Assembly (NCBI GenBank): GCA_937990735.1
Contig: CALKQT010000059.1
Span: 1-29,583 of the forward strand
Direction: 5' to 3'
From: an uncultured Campylobacter sp.
GTDB taxonomy: Bacteria; Campylobacterota; Campylobacteria; Campylobacterales; Campylobacteraceae
DNA length: 29,583 nt
This document shows, one piece after another, positions 16,628-24,412 of the stretch. Each line of letters begins with the position of its first letter. The first letter of the stretch is position 1. Under the pieces are notes generated by a model. That model searched no databases, was not told the DNA's origin, and saw nothing but the letters and a program-made list of their open reading frames with translations. A program made the position numbers and the translations under genes.

Positions 16628-17529
16628 GGGTGCTGGTACTGGGTATCGGCAACGTCATCTACGCGGACGAGGGCATAGGCGTGCACTTCGTCCGCGCGCT
16701 CGCGCAGAACTATAAATTTTATCCTAAAGCCGCCACACGAAATTCTATGGTGGGCGAGGATATCGCGGCGCAGAATTTCATGCAAAATTCCGCCCAAGTC
16801 TCTGCGATACAAAATTCTACCTCGCAAAATTCCATAGAGCGCGACCCCTCGCAAAATTCTGGGGATGAAAATTTTATCTCCGAGCAGAATTTCGCAGCAG
16901 TAAATTCTCTCCGAAATTCCAAGGTGGAAAATTTAGATCAAAATTTCGCCGCTCAAAATTCCGCCGAGCAGAATTCCGCTTCAAATTTTACTTCGCAGAA
17001 TTCCCTTATAAATTCCGCAGCGCAAAGCTCTATCAATGTGGACTTTATCGCCGAAAATTCCGCCGCATCGAGCAGTAGCGCGGATCAGATCCGATTTATC
17101 GACGGCGGGACTCTGGCTAGCTTTTTGATGCCTACGATGGCGGAATTTGATGAAATTTTGCTCGTAGATTGTATAGACGCGGACGGCGCAAAGGGCGGCG
17201 AGGTGTATTTTTTCGACTACGACGCGATGCCTAAGCAGATCAGCTGGAGCGGCTCGGCGCACGAGGTCGAAATGCTTCAAACCCTGCAGATGATGGATCT
17301 TTGCGGCGATCTGCCTCACGTTAAAATTCTAGCGGTCGTGCCGCGGCGCATCGAGGAAGCGAGCTTTAAACTAAGCTCCGTGATTTTAGAGTCTTCAAAA
17401 ACCATGGAAAAAACGGCGCTTAAGTACCTATCGGATCTTGGTTTCGCGCATGAAAAAATCGCCGATCTTAGCGCCCAAGATATCGCGGATCGATTTGCAA
17501 AAAGGGGGCGAGATGATAGTAGCATATGA
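16624..17529 (+). CDS. hydD: Hydrogenase maturation endopeptidase with large insertion
   Basis: Nickel-checking protease that trims the C-terminus of HydB. The start is a TTG overlapping the hydC stop (TTGA). The N-terminus MRVLVLGIGNVIYADEGIGV is typical and places the nickel ligand at Glu16. The fold resumes at IRFIDGGTLA (about 156), with the second ligand Asp in LLVDCID (182/185) and His213 in GSAHE. The length is 301 aa, against roughly 160-180 for the family. The difference is an Asn/Gln/Ser-rich insertion at about 38-155, in the loop after the first helix. All three nickel ligands survive, so the enzyme is probably active. It overlaps hydE by 17 nt. Confidence 0.92.
   Translation: MRVLVLGIGNVIYADEGIGVHFVRALAQNYKFYPKAATRNSMVGEDIAAQNFMQNSAQVSAIQNSTSQNSIERDPSQNSGDENFISEQNFAAVNSLRNSKVENLDQNFAAQNSAEQNSASNFTSQNSLINSAAQSSINVDFIAENSAASSSSADQIRFIDGGTLASFLMPTMAEFDEILLVDCIDADGAKGGEVYFFDYDAMPKQISWSGSAHEVEMLQTLQMMDLCGDLPHVKILAVVPRRIEEASFKLSSVILESSKTMEKTALKYLSDLGFAHEKIADLSAQDIADRFAKRGRDDSSI
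16735..17088 (+). other. Low-complexity insertion in HydD (about 118 codons)
   Basis: The insert separates the first helix (ending in NYKFYP) from the conserved IRFIDGGTLA strand. It is built from Q-N-S, Q-N-F, E-N-F and V-N-S triplets spaced mostly 4, 5 or 9 residues apart. Q-N-S and Q-N-F come from CAAAATTCC-like and CAAAATTTC-like DNA, differing mainly at one base. It has no stop codon and no recognisable domain, intein or intron motif. Confidence 0.75.
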
Positions 17530-19150
17530 GTTTAACTACCTTAATGAAAACGCGCTAATAGCGCACTTTTTGCTGTTTTATGCTCGCAAAAGCGCACTTG
17601 AGTTTTGCCTAAAAAAAGAGGCGAGCTTAATAAGCCTTTTCGTGCGCGGCGGCGAGGATGAAATTTTAAAATTTAGCGACGAGGCGATGCCGCTGATCCC
17701 AAACTCCATATTTTTGGCAAAATCCTCCGTGCGAGTGGTGGACGAGGGCGGCGCCGAAGCGAAAGCTCTGAAATTTAACGGCACGTTTGAAGATACCTCC
17801 TCGGGCGATATAAGTAAATTTTTAGAGGATGAAATTTCAAACGCAGCTAGTCAGGCTAAATTTAATAACTTTACCCCGCGAGTTATGAAAAAATACCTCG
17901 CTCGCGCCGAGCCGTCTCAAAACGAATTCGAAATAATAAGCGGTGTTAGCGTGCTTCATGAGGGAAAATTTAAAGCGGTATGCAGGGAGAATTTCGCCCG
18001 CTTGTTGGAGTTTTGCCGTATAAACTTATTTCATGCTCAGCAGGTTCAGATCGAGCGCGGCGGCGCAACTTTCACGCTCAAGGCGGACGTGGATTTTAGC
18101 GCCGATTTTTTGATAGCCGCGGGAGTGGGCGCGCTGGATGGGATTTTTGTGAGCGATGAAAAGAGCAAAATCGCGCTCGCAGCCTTCGAAAAGCCGCTCA
18201 TAAGCCTAAAAACCAATGCAATCTTTAGAAAAAATCACGAGGACACGCCTAAATTTTTTGACGTAAAGCTTGCGGGCGACATATTCGTGTTTGCGCTGGT
18301 GCGCGCTTTGGCAAGCGACGAGATCTATTTTTTAAGCGCAAAATGCGAAAGCGCGGCGCAGAAAGATAAAATTTTTAAGGTCGCGCCGCTGCAAAACGGC
18401 TTTTTGATCGTGCAAAACGAGGATTTTTTAAGTGGCAGCGCAAGCTCTTATCTGAAAAACTCAAACGACAAAAACTCCGTTCTTTTTGCGCTTACGTGCC
18501 GCGAGAAGGGGGTTTTGAACGACTCCAAAAAACGCGTTTTGCGCTGCTTTTTGGGCGCGGGCACGGACGATGAGATCGCAATTTATGGCGAAAGCTCTAA
18601 AAAAATTCTGCTTAAATTTAATCTGCCGCGCAGTTTTGACGAACTCAAAGTTCAAATTTGCGCAGATGAGACGGGCGCGAAGCTGCTTGAAAATTTCAGC
18701 GCCAAATTTAACGTAGATGCCGCGAAAATCGATGAAATTTTAAAAAGCGCAAATGCGGGATTTTACGGTATCTTTAGCGTCGCCGCGCAGCTTATCTGGG
18801 GGCGCGATGCGGCGTTTTTGATGGCGGCTGCGGAGGATTTTGCGGGCGGCAAAGGGGTGCGGCTTGATTTTTGCACGGACGAGCGCGGCTATGTGCAAGC
18901 GGACAAAATTTTACGCTCGGCGATGAGCTATGCGCTCGCAGGCGCCAATGAAAAGCTGTTTGCGTTCGGATTTTTCGATAGTTTGGGCTATTTTTTAAGC
19001 GATCTGGCGGATGAGCGCAAAGAGGACTTTGACGTTTTGATCTTCGGCGGAGCGATGTTTAGCGGGCGCAAATTTGCGGATTTGATGCTTAAGCTTTGCA
19101 AAAATTTTAACGCGAGTTTTAGCGACAGCTTAGCGCTTCAAGCTCGCTAG
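17513..19150 (+). CDS. hydE: Hydrogenase-associated protein HydE
   Basis: A 545-aa protein in the position of hydE in Wolinella, Helicobacter and Campylobacter hydrogenase operons, where it is needed for a working enzyme but lacks a defined reaction. I chose the ATG at 17513 (MIVAYEFNYLNENALIAHF) because AAGGGGGCGAG precedes it; the longer frame opening at 17438 lies inside hydD. There is no signal peptide or membrane helix. The central part has GVGALDGIFVSDEKS and the C-terminus has VLIFGGAMFSGRKFADLML, which loosely recalls the SGGVFQN region of HypF; I treat that resemblance as tentative. Identification rests mainly on gene order. It overlaps hydD by 17 nt and is free of low-complexity inserts. 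Confidence 0.75.
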   Translation: MIVAYEFNYLNENALIAHFLLFYARKSALEFCLKKEASLISLFVRGGEDEILKFSDEAMPLIPNSIFLAKSSVRVVDEGGAEAKALKFNGTFEDTSSGDISKFLEDEISNAASQAKFNNFTPRVMKKYLARAEPSQNEFEIISGVSVLHEGKFKAVCRENFARLLEFCRINLFHAQQVQIERGGATFTLKADVDFSADFLIAAGVGALDGIFVSDEKSKIALAAFEKPLISLKTNAIFRKNHEDTPKFFDVKLAGDIFVFALVRALASDEIYFLSAKCESAAQKDKIFKVAPLQNGFLIVQNEDFLSGSASSYLKNSNDKNSVLFALTCREKGVLNDSKKRVLRCFLGAGTDDEIAIYGESSKKILLKFNLPRSFDELKVQICADETGAKLLENFSAKFNVDAAKIDEILKSANAGFYGIFSVAAQLIWGRDAAFLMAAAEDFAGGKGVRLDFCTDERGYVQADKILRSAMSYALAGANEKLFAFGFFDSLGYFLSDLADERKEDFDVLIFGGAMFSGRKFADLMLKLCKNFNASFSDSLALQAR

Positions 19151-19161
19151 ATCGGGCATAT

Positions 19162-19425
19162 ATGCGAATTTTCGGCGAAACTCCTAAGTCTTATCCGCAA
19201 AACAGCGAGTTGTGCGGACATTGCGGCGCCGATAGCCGCGTCATACGGGCTAAGCTTAGCGCAAACGAGATCGCGCGGGATTTCAAAAAAGCGGCAAAGG
19301 GCGCGGGCGTGAAGGATCAAATTTTATTAAATTTAGAGCATATTTTGCACCGCCTGGTATGTTTTGTCCGCTTGCAGCGAACGCAACTTGCTTGCAAAAC
19401 AGCTACTGTGGCGCGCAATTTATGA
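19162..19425 (+). CDS. Small Cys-containing ORF between hydE and hypF
   Basis: An 87-aa ORF starting 11 nt after hydE. The first 55 residues look protein-like, with CGHCGADSRV near 18-27, a possible metal or redox motif, and a basic helix (SANEIARDFKKAAKGAG). The last 30 residues are less convincing. The ribosome site is weak (ATCGGG). The stop at 19423-19425 lies just before the hypF start. I do not recognise a family. It may be a hydrogenase accessory protein or a spurious reading frame in an otherwise uncovered 285-nt gap. Confidence 0.4.
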   Translation: MRIFGETPKSYPQNSELCGHCGADSRVIRAKLSANEIARDFKKAAKGAGVKDQILLNLEHILHRLVCFVRLQRTQLACKTATVARNL

Positions 19426-19435
19426 AAGCATGTGT

Positions 19436-22400
19436 ATGAAAGCGGCTAAATTTGAGGTTTTCGGAGCAGTTCAGGGGGTAGGATTTCGCCCGTTCGTCTA
19501 CAAGCTCGCCGTGGATTTGGGGCTGAAAGGCGAGGTTTATAACGACGGCGAGGGCGTTAAAATCATCGTTTGCGCAGAGCTTTCCGAGCCGCAAAAAGGC
19601 TCGATTGATAAAAATTTCACCCCTTTAAATTTCGATCAACCCAATTTCAACGAAATTCAAGCGCAGAAAGTATCGTTATCAGCTGCTCGGTCTTTAAATT
19701 TTACCGAGGCGGATTCTAACGAGGTCGCGAACTCATCACTAAATTTTGCAAGTTCAAATTTAAACGAGAGCTCCTTTTCGCCGCAGAACGCACCGAACTC
19801 GCCAAATGATTCGACCGACTCATCATGCGATTTAGCGAATAGTTTATTAAATCTACACAATTTGACGAGCTTGCCGCATGATTTGACGGATGATTTGCAA
19901 ACCGCAGCGAGCGAGAAATTTTTACCAAACTTATTCGAGACCGATCTAAACGAGCAGGGCTCCATTTTGCCCGCTTCGTCGGATCAAGATTTCATCGTGC
20001 AAAATTCGTCGCAGCAGCGCGGTACGTCACAGAATGAATCGCTGCAAGACTTGCAAAATATTAAGTACAATTTGCAAGGCGCGAAGGAAGATTTGAAGGG
20101 CTTTAAACACGATTCACAAAGCGCCGAGCAAGATCTGCGCGAAGAAGAAATTTTAAAAATTTTCGAGCAGCGCCTTCGCAGCGAAGCGCCGCCGCTTTGT
20201 CGTATCGATAAAATTATCCGCACCGATCTAAATACACAAGATTTTACGCAGAATTTTACTGATTTTAAGATCACGCAGTCCAAAGAGGGGCGTAAATTTA
20301 ACCCAATCCTGCCCGATTTTGCGATCTGCGATCAGTGCAAAAAAGAGTTTTACGATCCGCAAAATCCGCGCTTTCACTACCCATTTATCAACTGCACGGA
20401 TTGCGGCCCGCGCCTTAGCATCATCGCAGCGCTGCCGTACGACCGCGCAAACACTACGATGAGGGCGTTTGAGATGTGCGAGTTCTGCCGCGGCGAATAC
20501 ACAGACCCGCTTACGCGCCGCTATCACGCCGAGCCGATCTCCTGCCCACACTGCGGTCCGCAGCTGTTTTTATGCGGCGCGGGCGGCGAAATTTTATCAA
20601 GCGGCGAGGAGGCGATAGCGCGCACGGCGGAGCTTTTGCGGCGCGGACAGATCGGCGCGATCAAGGGGATGGGCGGCTTTCACATCGTCTGCGATGCGAC
20701 GAACGAGCGTGCAGTACGCATGCTGCGAACGCTCAAAAAGCGCCCGAGTAAGCCCTTTGCGATCATGTGTCGCGATGCAGCGCAGGCATGGCGCGCAGCT
20801 AGCTTAAGCGCAGAGGAAGAGGCGCTGATAGATTGCAATGTTAAGCCGATCGTGATTTTAAAAAAGCGTGAGTTTGTTTGGCGCACAGAGGCGGGCTTTG
20901 CGGCGGATTTCGGTACGCAAAATTTAAAGGCGCGAGGCGAAAATTCTATATCGCCGAGATTTGCAGGCGAGCAAGAAGAGGCGGCGCAAGAGCAGGACTC
21001 TGAGCTACAAAATTTACGCAATTTTGTGGCGCAAAAATTTAGTACGCAAAGCGCTGAAGATTATGTGGAGCAGGGCGGATTGCAGAATGCGCAAATTTTC
21101 AGTAAAACGGCGCACCGTAATTTCGCCTGCGACATGCTAACGGCAGACGATTTGCAGAGCGCGACAAACGAGCTAGAGCGCGCATACGATGAGTCTGATT
21201 TGCAGTGCTCGGCTAAAAATTTGAGCTCGCCGCAAGCAGAAGGCGAGCCAGAGCTGCGACATACGACTAACAAATTAAATTTACAGTCCGCAGCAGATAG
21301 CCAAGACTTGCGATGCGCGGCGAATGAGCTTGATTTTCGGCTTGCGACAGACGAGCCTATTTCACAAAATTCGGCGAATATTCGGGGCTTGCGACATGCC
21401 GAGGATGGGGTAGGCTCGCAGCGTGCGGCGTGCGAGTCTGATTTGCGGCAGAAAATAAATTCGCAAGACTCATGCTTTGTGCAGGCGTGTGTGGCGGAGG
21501 CGCACGGCGCCTATTCTGATAGCGAGGGCGATTTTGTGCGTTTGCCCGCGAGCTTTTCGGCGATTTTTAGGGCAGGCATGATTTTTATCGCTCCAAGCGT
21601 GGCGCCGGACCTTAATAAAATCGGCATTTTCCTAGCCAACACCGGCGTGCACCTGCTGCTTTTTGAATACTTTGATCGCCCGATCGTCGCCACAAGCGCC
21701 AATATAAGCGGCGAGCCCATTATTTTTAGCAGCGAGCAGCTGCGCGAGAAGCTGGGCGGCGTCATCTCGTTTTACCTGGATAACGACCGCGAAATTTTAA
21801 CGCCGAGCGACGACAGTATCGCCTTCGTGCCGAGATTTGCAAGCCTTGTACCGAAGTCTGAAGCGGCACAATCGATCTCGCAAAATTTCCGCTCGCCGCA
21901 GAGCGCGCCGTTTGTAAATGATCAAGCGCCGCAAAAAAACGGCTCTACAAAGGAGCAAAATTTGCTTCAAAAAGCAGACGTCGTCGCGGCGGAGAAACAA
22001 AACGCTTCTCAAAAACTAAGCTATATTGCGAAAGAGGAAGCGACGCAGAGCTTTGGCGCGAGAGGCTTGGGCGCGCAGCGCGATCTTGCGAGCGGGGTTT
22101 TTTCATGCGGGGCGGACATGTCGCCGCGCGAGCCTGCAACCAAGCGAGATTTTATGCGTGAGCTTCTGCGAAATCGCGCTTTGTTTTTGCGAACATCTCG
22201 CGGAATGAACCCAAAAATTTTCCCTAGCAAGTTCCAGCTCAAAGGCACTTTTCTGGCGCTAGGAGCGGAGCTTAAAAATGAGTTTGCGATCTACAAAGAC
22301 GGGCAAATTTTCATCTCGCCCTACATCGGCGATCTAAAAAACGTCGCCACGAATGAGCGATTTTTCGCGCTTTTGGATATGTTTGTGCGCGCCTACGAGC

Positions 22401-23644
22401 TGAAGTTCGACGCCGTCATCGCGGATCTGCATCCGCAGTTTTTGCACACGCGATTTTTCGAGCAGCGCGGATACCCCGTGGTTCGCTATCAGCACCACTT
22501 TGCGCATCTGGTGTCGAATCTGGCGCAAAACGATCTTCTTTTTAGCGGCAAAAAATACCTCGGCTTTTGCTTCGACGGCACAGGCTACGGCACGGACAGC
22601 ACGATCTGGGGCGGCGAGGTGATGGTGTTTGATCCGCGCGGCTACCGACGCGTCGCGAAATTTGACGAGATCGCGCTTATCGGCGGCGAGAGCGCGATCA
22701 AAAATATCTACAAACTTGCGCTTGCGCTCGTGTTTAAATTTAATGCAAAGGACGCTGCGCGCGAGTTTTTGGCAAAATTTAACGCGAGCGAAGTCGCAAA
22801 TTTAGAAAAAATCGCGCCGCGTGCCGTCCGCTCAAGCTCGCTCGGACGGCTATTCGACGCGTTTGCCGCGGTGATCTGCGACCTGCGAGCCGTCAGCTTT
22901 GATGGCGAGGCGGGCATGCGGCTAGAAAACCTATACATCCAGGGCTGCGAGCAAAGCTATAAATTTAGGCTGAAAAAAGCGGGCGAAAATTTCATCCAAA
23001 ACGCGCCGTATTCCGCTTCACAGCAGCGGGGCGTCGATGATTTGCGGCACGAAACACAGCGCGAAGCAAAGCAGGGCGGTTTGAATGCGCAAAATCATAG
23101 CGGCGCCAAAAACAGCTGCGCGTTGCGAGGCGATTTTAAAGAGCTTAAGGGTGATATGGCGAGCAAAAATGAGCTTGAGCGGGCGGCTGAAAACATCGTA
23201 GGCGGCGGTGAAAAGAATACAAACATCGCCGCAAATTCTATAAAACAAGCATCCGCCCTGAATTTAATAAATCTTGAAAGCAAAGACGCTTCTAGCGCCG
23301 ATCAATCCCCGCAAAATAGAGCTTGCGCGCCGAGCCTTGAGGGCGAATGCTACGTGATCGATTACGAAGAGGCGTTTTTACAGGCTTTGAGCGATGAGCC
23401 GGGCTTGGCTGCGACGAAATTTATAAACGGTCTGGCAAACTTTATCGCGGAGTTTGCGGAGGACTTCGGGCTCGAGGTCGCGCTAAGCGGCGGGGTCTTT
23501 CAAAACGCCACGCTTCTAAATCTTACGTGCGCAAAGCTGCGCGCACGGGGCATCAAATTTCATCTAAACCGCGCCGTTCCTTGCAACGACAGCGGTATCG
23601 CATACGGACAGCTCGCGGCGTATCTAAGCGAAATTTCGCGCTAA
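19436..23644 (+). CDS. hypF: Carbamoyltransferase HypF, giant form with four insertions
   Basis: HypF turns carbamoyl phosphate into the carbamoyl group that HypE converts to cyanide for the NiFe site. The usual length is about 750 aa; here it is 1402 from the ATG at 19436 (MKAAKFEVFG). An ATG two codons upstream is equally possible, and no good ribosome site is visible. All domains are present: acylphosphatase with VQGVGFRPF (Arg18); zinc fingers C298/301, 320/323, 348/351, 370/373; YrdC-like domain with KGMGGFH, KRPSKPFAIM and ATSANISGEP; Kae1-like domain with YQHHFAH (His1020/1021/1024), FDGTGYGTDSTIWGGE and SGGVFQN. Four low-complexity inserts (about 48-238, 480-701, 799-901, 1184-1301; total about 634 residues) separate these motifs. 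Without them the length is about 768, which is normal. The first insert splits the acylphosphatase fold itself. Confidence 0.93.
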   Translation: MKAAKFEVFGAVQGVGFRPFVYKLAVDLGLKGEVYNDGEGVKIIVCAELSEPQKGSIDKNFTPLNFDQPNFNEIQAQKVSLSAARSLNFTEADSNEVANSSLNFASSNLNESSFSPQNAPNSPNDSTDSSCDLANSLLNLHNLTSLPHDLTDDLQTAASEKFLPNLFETDLNEQGSILPASSDQDFIVQNSSQQRGTSQNESLQDLQNIKYNLQGAKEDLKGFKHDSQSAEQDLREEEILKIFEQRLRSEAPPLCRIDKIIRTDLNTQDFTQNFTDFKITQSKEGRKFNPILPDFAICDQCKKEFYDPQNPRFHYPFINCTDCGPRLSIIAALPYDRANTTMRAFEMCEFCRGEYTDPLTRRYHAEPISCPHCGPQLFLCGAGGEILSSGEEAIARTAELLRRGQIGAIKGMGGFHIVCDATNERAVRMLRTLKKRPSKPFAIMCRDAAQAWRAASLSAEEEALIDCNVKPIVILKKREFVWRTEAGFAADFGTQNLKARGENSISPRFAGEQEEAAQEQDSELQNLRNFVAQKFSTQSAEDYVEQGGLQNAQIFSKTAHRNFACDMLTADDLQSATNELERAYDESDLQCSAKNLSSPQAEGEPELRHTTNKLNLQSAADSQDLRCAANELDFRLATDEPISQNSANIRGLRHAEDGVGSQRAACESDLRQKINSQDSCFVQACVAEAHGAYSDSEGDFVRLPASFSAIFRAGMIFIAPSVAPDLNKIGIFLANTGVHLLLFEYFDRPIVATSANISGEPIIFSSEQLREKLGGVISFYLDNDREILTPSDDSIAFVPRFASLVPKSEAAQSISQNFRSPQSAPFVNDQAPQKNGSTKEQNLLQKADVVAAEKQNASQKLSYIAKEEATQSFGARGLGAQRDLASGVFSCGADMSPREPATKRDFMRELLRNRALFLRTSRGMNPKIFPSKFQLKGTFLALGAELKNEFAIYKDGQIFISPYIGDLKNVATNERFFALLDMFVRAYELKFDAVIADLHPQFLHTRFFEQRGYPVVRYQHHFAHLVSNLAQNDLLFSGKKYLGFCFDGTGYGTDSTIWGGEVMVFDPRGYRRVAKFDEIALIGGESAIKNIYKLALALVFKFNAKDAAREFLAKFNASEVANLEKIAPRAVRSSSLGRLFDAFAAVICDLRAVSFDGEAGMRLENLYIQGCEQSYKFRLKKAGENFIQNAPYSASQQRGVDDLRHETQREAKQGGLNAQNHSGAKNSCALRGDFKELKGDMASKNELERAAENIVGGGEKNTNIAANSIKQASALNLINLESKDASSADQSPQNRACAPSLEGECYVIDYEEAFLQALSDEPGLAATKFINGLANFIAEFAEDFGLEVALSGGVFQNATLLNLTCAKLRARGIKFHLNRAVPCNDSGIAYGQLAAYLSEISR
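19577..20149 (+). other. HypF insertion 1, inside the acylphosphatase domain
   Basis: About 191 codons separate the strand GEGVKIIV from the helix FEQRLRSEAPPLCRID, which are near neighbours in ordinary HypF. The first two-thirds are Asn/Ser/Leu/Phe-rich (SSLNFASSNLNESSF and similar). The last third is charged (Lys, Glu, Asp, Gln) and may form helix or coiled coil. No stop codon interrupts it. Confidence 0.7.
20873..21538 (+). other. HypF insertion 2, inside the YrdC-like domain
   Basis: About 222 codons lie between KPIVILKKRE and the conserved IAPSVAPDLNKIGIFLAN, normally about ten to twenty residues apart. The composition is Ala, Asp, Glu, Gln, Leu and Ser. Its second half is a degenerate tandem array of 18-residue units (21146-21463). 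Confidence 0.7.
21146..21463 (+). repeat. Degenerate 54-nt (18-residue) coding repeats in hypF
   Basis: Six successive units of 16-19 residues share a (D/E)LQ/LR...A(A/T)NEL pattern, for example DDLQSATNELERAYDE, SDLQCSAKNLSSPQAEGE and QDLRCAANELDFRLATDEP. Drift increases toward the end. This indicates tandem expansion of a 54-nt unit followed by divergence. Confidence 0.5.
21830..22138 (+). other. HypF insertion 3, YrdC-to-Kae1 boundary
   Basis: About 103 codons follow TPSDDSIAFV and precede LFLRTSRGMNP, which are almost adjacent in typical HypF. The composition is Gln, Ala, Ser, Asn and Lys. It adds to the linker between two domains, so the core folds are intact. Confidence 0.65.
22985..23338 (+). 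other. HypF insertion 4, inside the Kae1-like domain
   Basis: About 118 codons lie between the end of EQSYKFRLKKAG and CYVIDYEEAFLQAL. The composition is Ala, Gln, Asn, Lys, Glu and Gly. The catalytic-site motifs on both sides (DGTGYG before, SGGVFQN after) are preserved. Confidence 0.65.
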
Positions 23645-23653
23645 GGCAGAATT

Positions 23654-23690
23654 TGCACCGTGCGCAGAAGCCCTTGTTGCGTGCGGTGCA
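23654..23690 (+). terminator. Hairpin after hypF
   Basis: TGCACCG (23654-23660) pairs with CGGTGCA (23684-23690), with four further pairs (CGCA/TGCG) inside after a 2x2 internal loop. It starts 10 nt after the hypF stop. Only a weak T-run (AGTTT) follows, so it may be a weak terminator of the hyd-hypF transcript. Confidence 0.4.
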
Positions 23691-23760
23691 GCTAGTTTAA
23701 GACCAACGAAAACGAAGCAGATTTAAAATTTCGCTTCAAAATTTTTACAAATCGCGGCGT

Positions 23761-23793
23761 GAAATTTTTGCGAAATTTTTGCAAAATTTCTGC
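23761..23793 (+). repeat. Three 11-nt tandem repeats upstream of nikR
   Basis: GAAATTTTTGC occurs twice and AAAATTTCTGC once, back to back. T-tracts repeat every 11 bp, about one helix turn, so this stretch may be intrinsically bent. It lies 139 bp before nikR. Confidence 0.5.
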
Positions 23794-23893
23794 GCGAGCG
23801 AGCCTAATTCCAAAGCACGAGCAAAATTTAAAGCAGGGGGCGTTAAATTTCAAAATTAATTTAAACATAGATGAAATTTGAGCGGAATTTCGG

Positions 23894-23911
23894 TAAAATT
23901 ACGTCCAAAAT
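23894..23911 (+). promoter_or_regulatory. Probable nikR promoter element
   Basis: TAAAAT at 23894-23899 is a likely -10 box, 33 nt before the ATG. The 13-nt string TTACGTCCAAAAT (23899-23911) recurs upstream of hypB as TTACGCCCAAAAT (25077-25089), at a similar distance from the start codon. Shared promoter or regulator recognition is possible. Confidence 0.4.
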
Positions 23912-23931
23912 ACGCTAAATAGGGGGAAACT

Positions 23932-24363
23932 ATGAAAAAAGAGGAAAAAGAGAGCGCCGTAAGATTTAGCATTTCGCTGCCGACGAAGCTTTTTGAGGAT
24001 CTCGATGAGATGGTGCGCGCCAAGCAATACCTAAGCCGCAGCGAGTTTATCCGCGATCTGATCCGCGAAAAGATGGTCGAGGGCGTGCTTCACGGAGATA
24101 GCGACGAGGACTGCGTGGGCGTGCTTTGCATCGCGTATGATCATCACCAAAGCGATCTGATCGAGCAGCTCGTAGAGATCGAGCACCACGCAAACGTCAC
24201 CATCATCAGCACCAGCCACTTCCACATCGACGAGCGCCACTGCTTCGAGGAGATCACGATGCGGGATAAAATTTCAAAGATCGAGCGGCTCAGCGCCAAA
24301 ATCGGCGCGCTAAAAGGGGTGAAATTTTCCAAGCTCGTAAATGCGGTAATCACCGAAGCGTAG
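23932..24363 (+). CDS. nikR: Nickel-responsive regulator NikR
   Basis: A 143-aa ribbon-helix-helix/ACT repressor that binds DNA when loaded with nickel. The ribbon-helix-helix is at about 8-50 (AVRFSISLPTKLFEDLDEMV, then SRSEFIRDLIREKM). The C-terminal metal domain has the full high-affinity nickel set by comparison with E. coli NikR: His85, His96, His98 in SHFHID, and Cys104. A GGGGGAAAC site precedes the ATG. The gene sits alone between hypF and hypB and is followed by a terminator-like hairpin. Its placement among nickel-enzyme genes suggests that it controls hydrogenase maturation or nickel uptake; the operators themselves were not found. Confidence 0.95.
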   Translation: MKKEEKESAVRFSISLPTKLFEDLDEMVRAKQYLSRSEFIRDLIREKMVEGVLHGDSDEDCVGVLCIAYDHHQSDLIEQLVEIEHHANVTIISTSHFHIDERHCFEEITMRDKISKIERLSAKIGALKGVKFSKLVNAVITEA

Positions 24364-24386
24364 GGCTTTTACGTATTTTTAAAAAC

Positions 24387-24412
24387 AGCGCGTCGTGCTA
24401 AATTTACGCGCT
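24387..24412. terminator. Terminator hairpin after nikR
   Basis: AGCGCGT (24387-24393) and ACGCGCT (24406-24412) form a 7-bp GC-rich stem with a 12-nt loop. AAAAAC precedes it and TTTTAAATTT follows, so it could end transcription from either side. It lies 24 nt after the nikR stop. Confidence 0.5.

Noticed and set aside
19577..23338. HypF inserts as inteins or introns
   Set aside because: The inserts lack the Cys/Ser start and His-Asn end of inteins and any endonuclease motif; they are low complexity and fully open, so simple loop expansion fits better.
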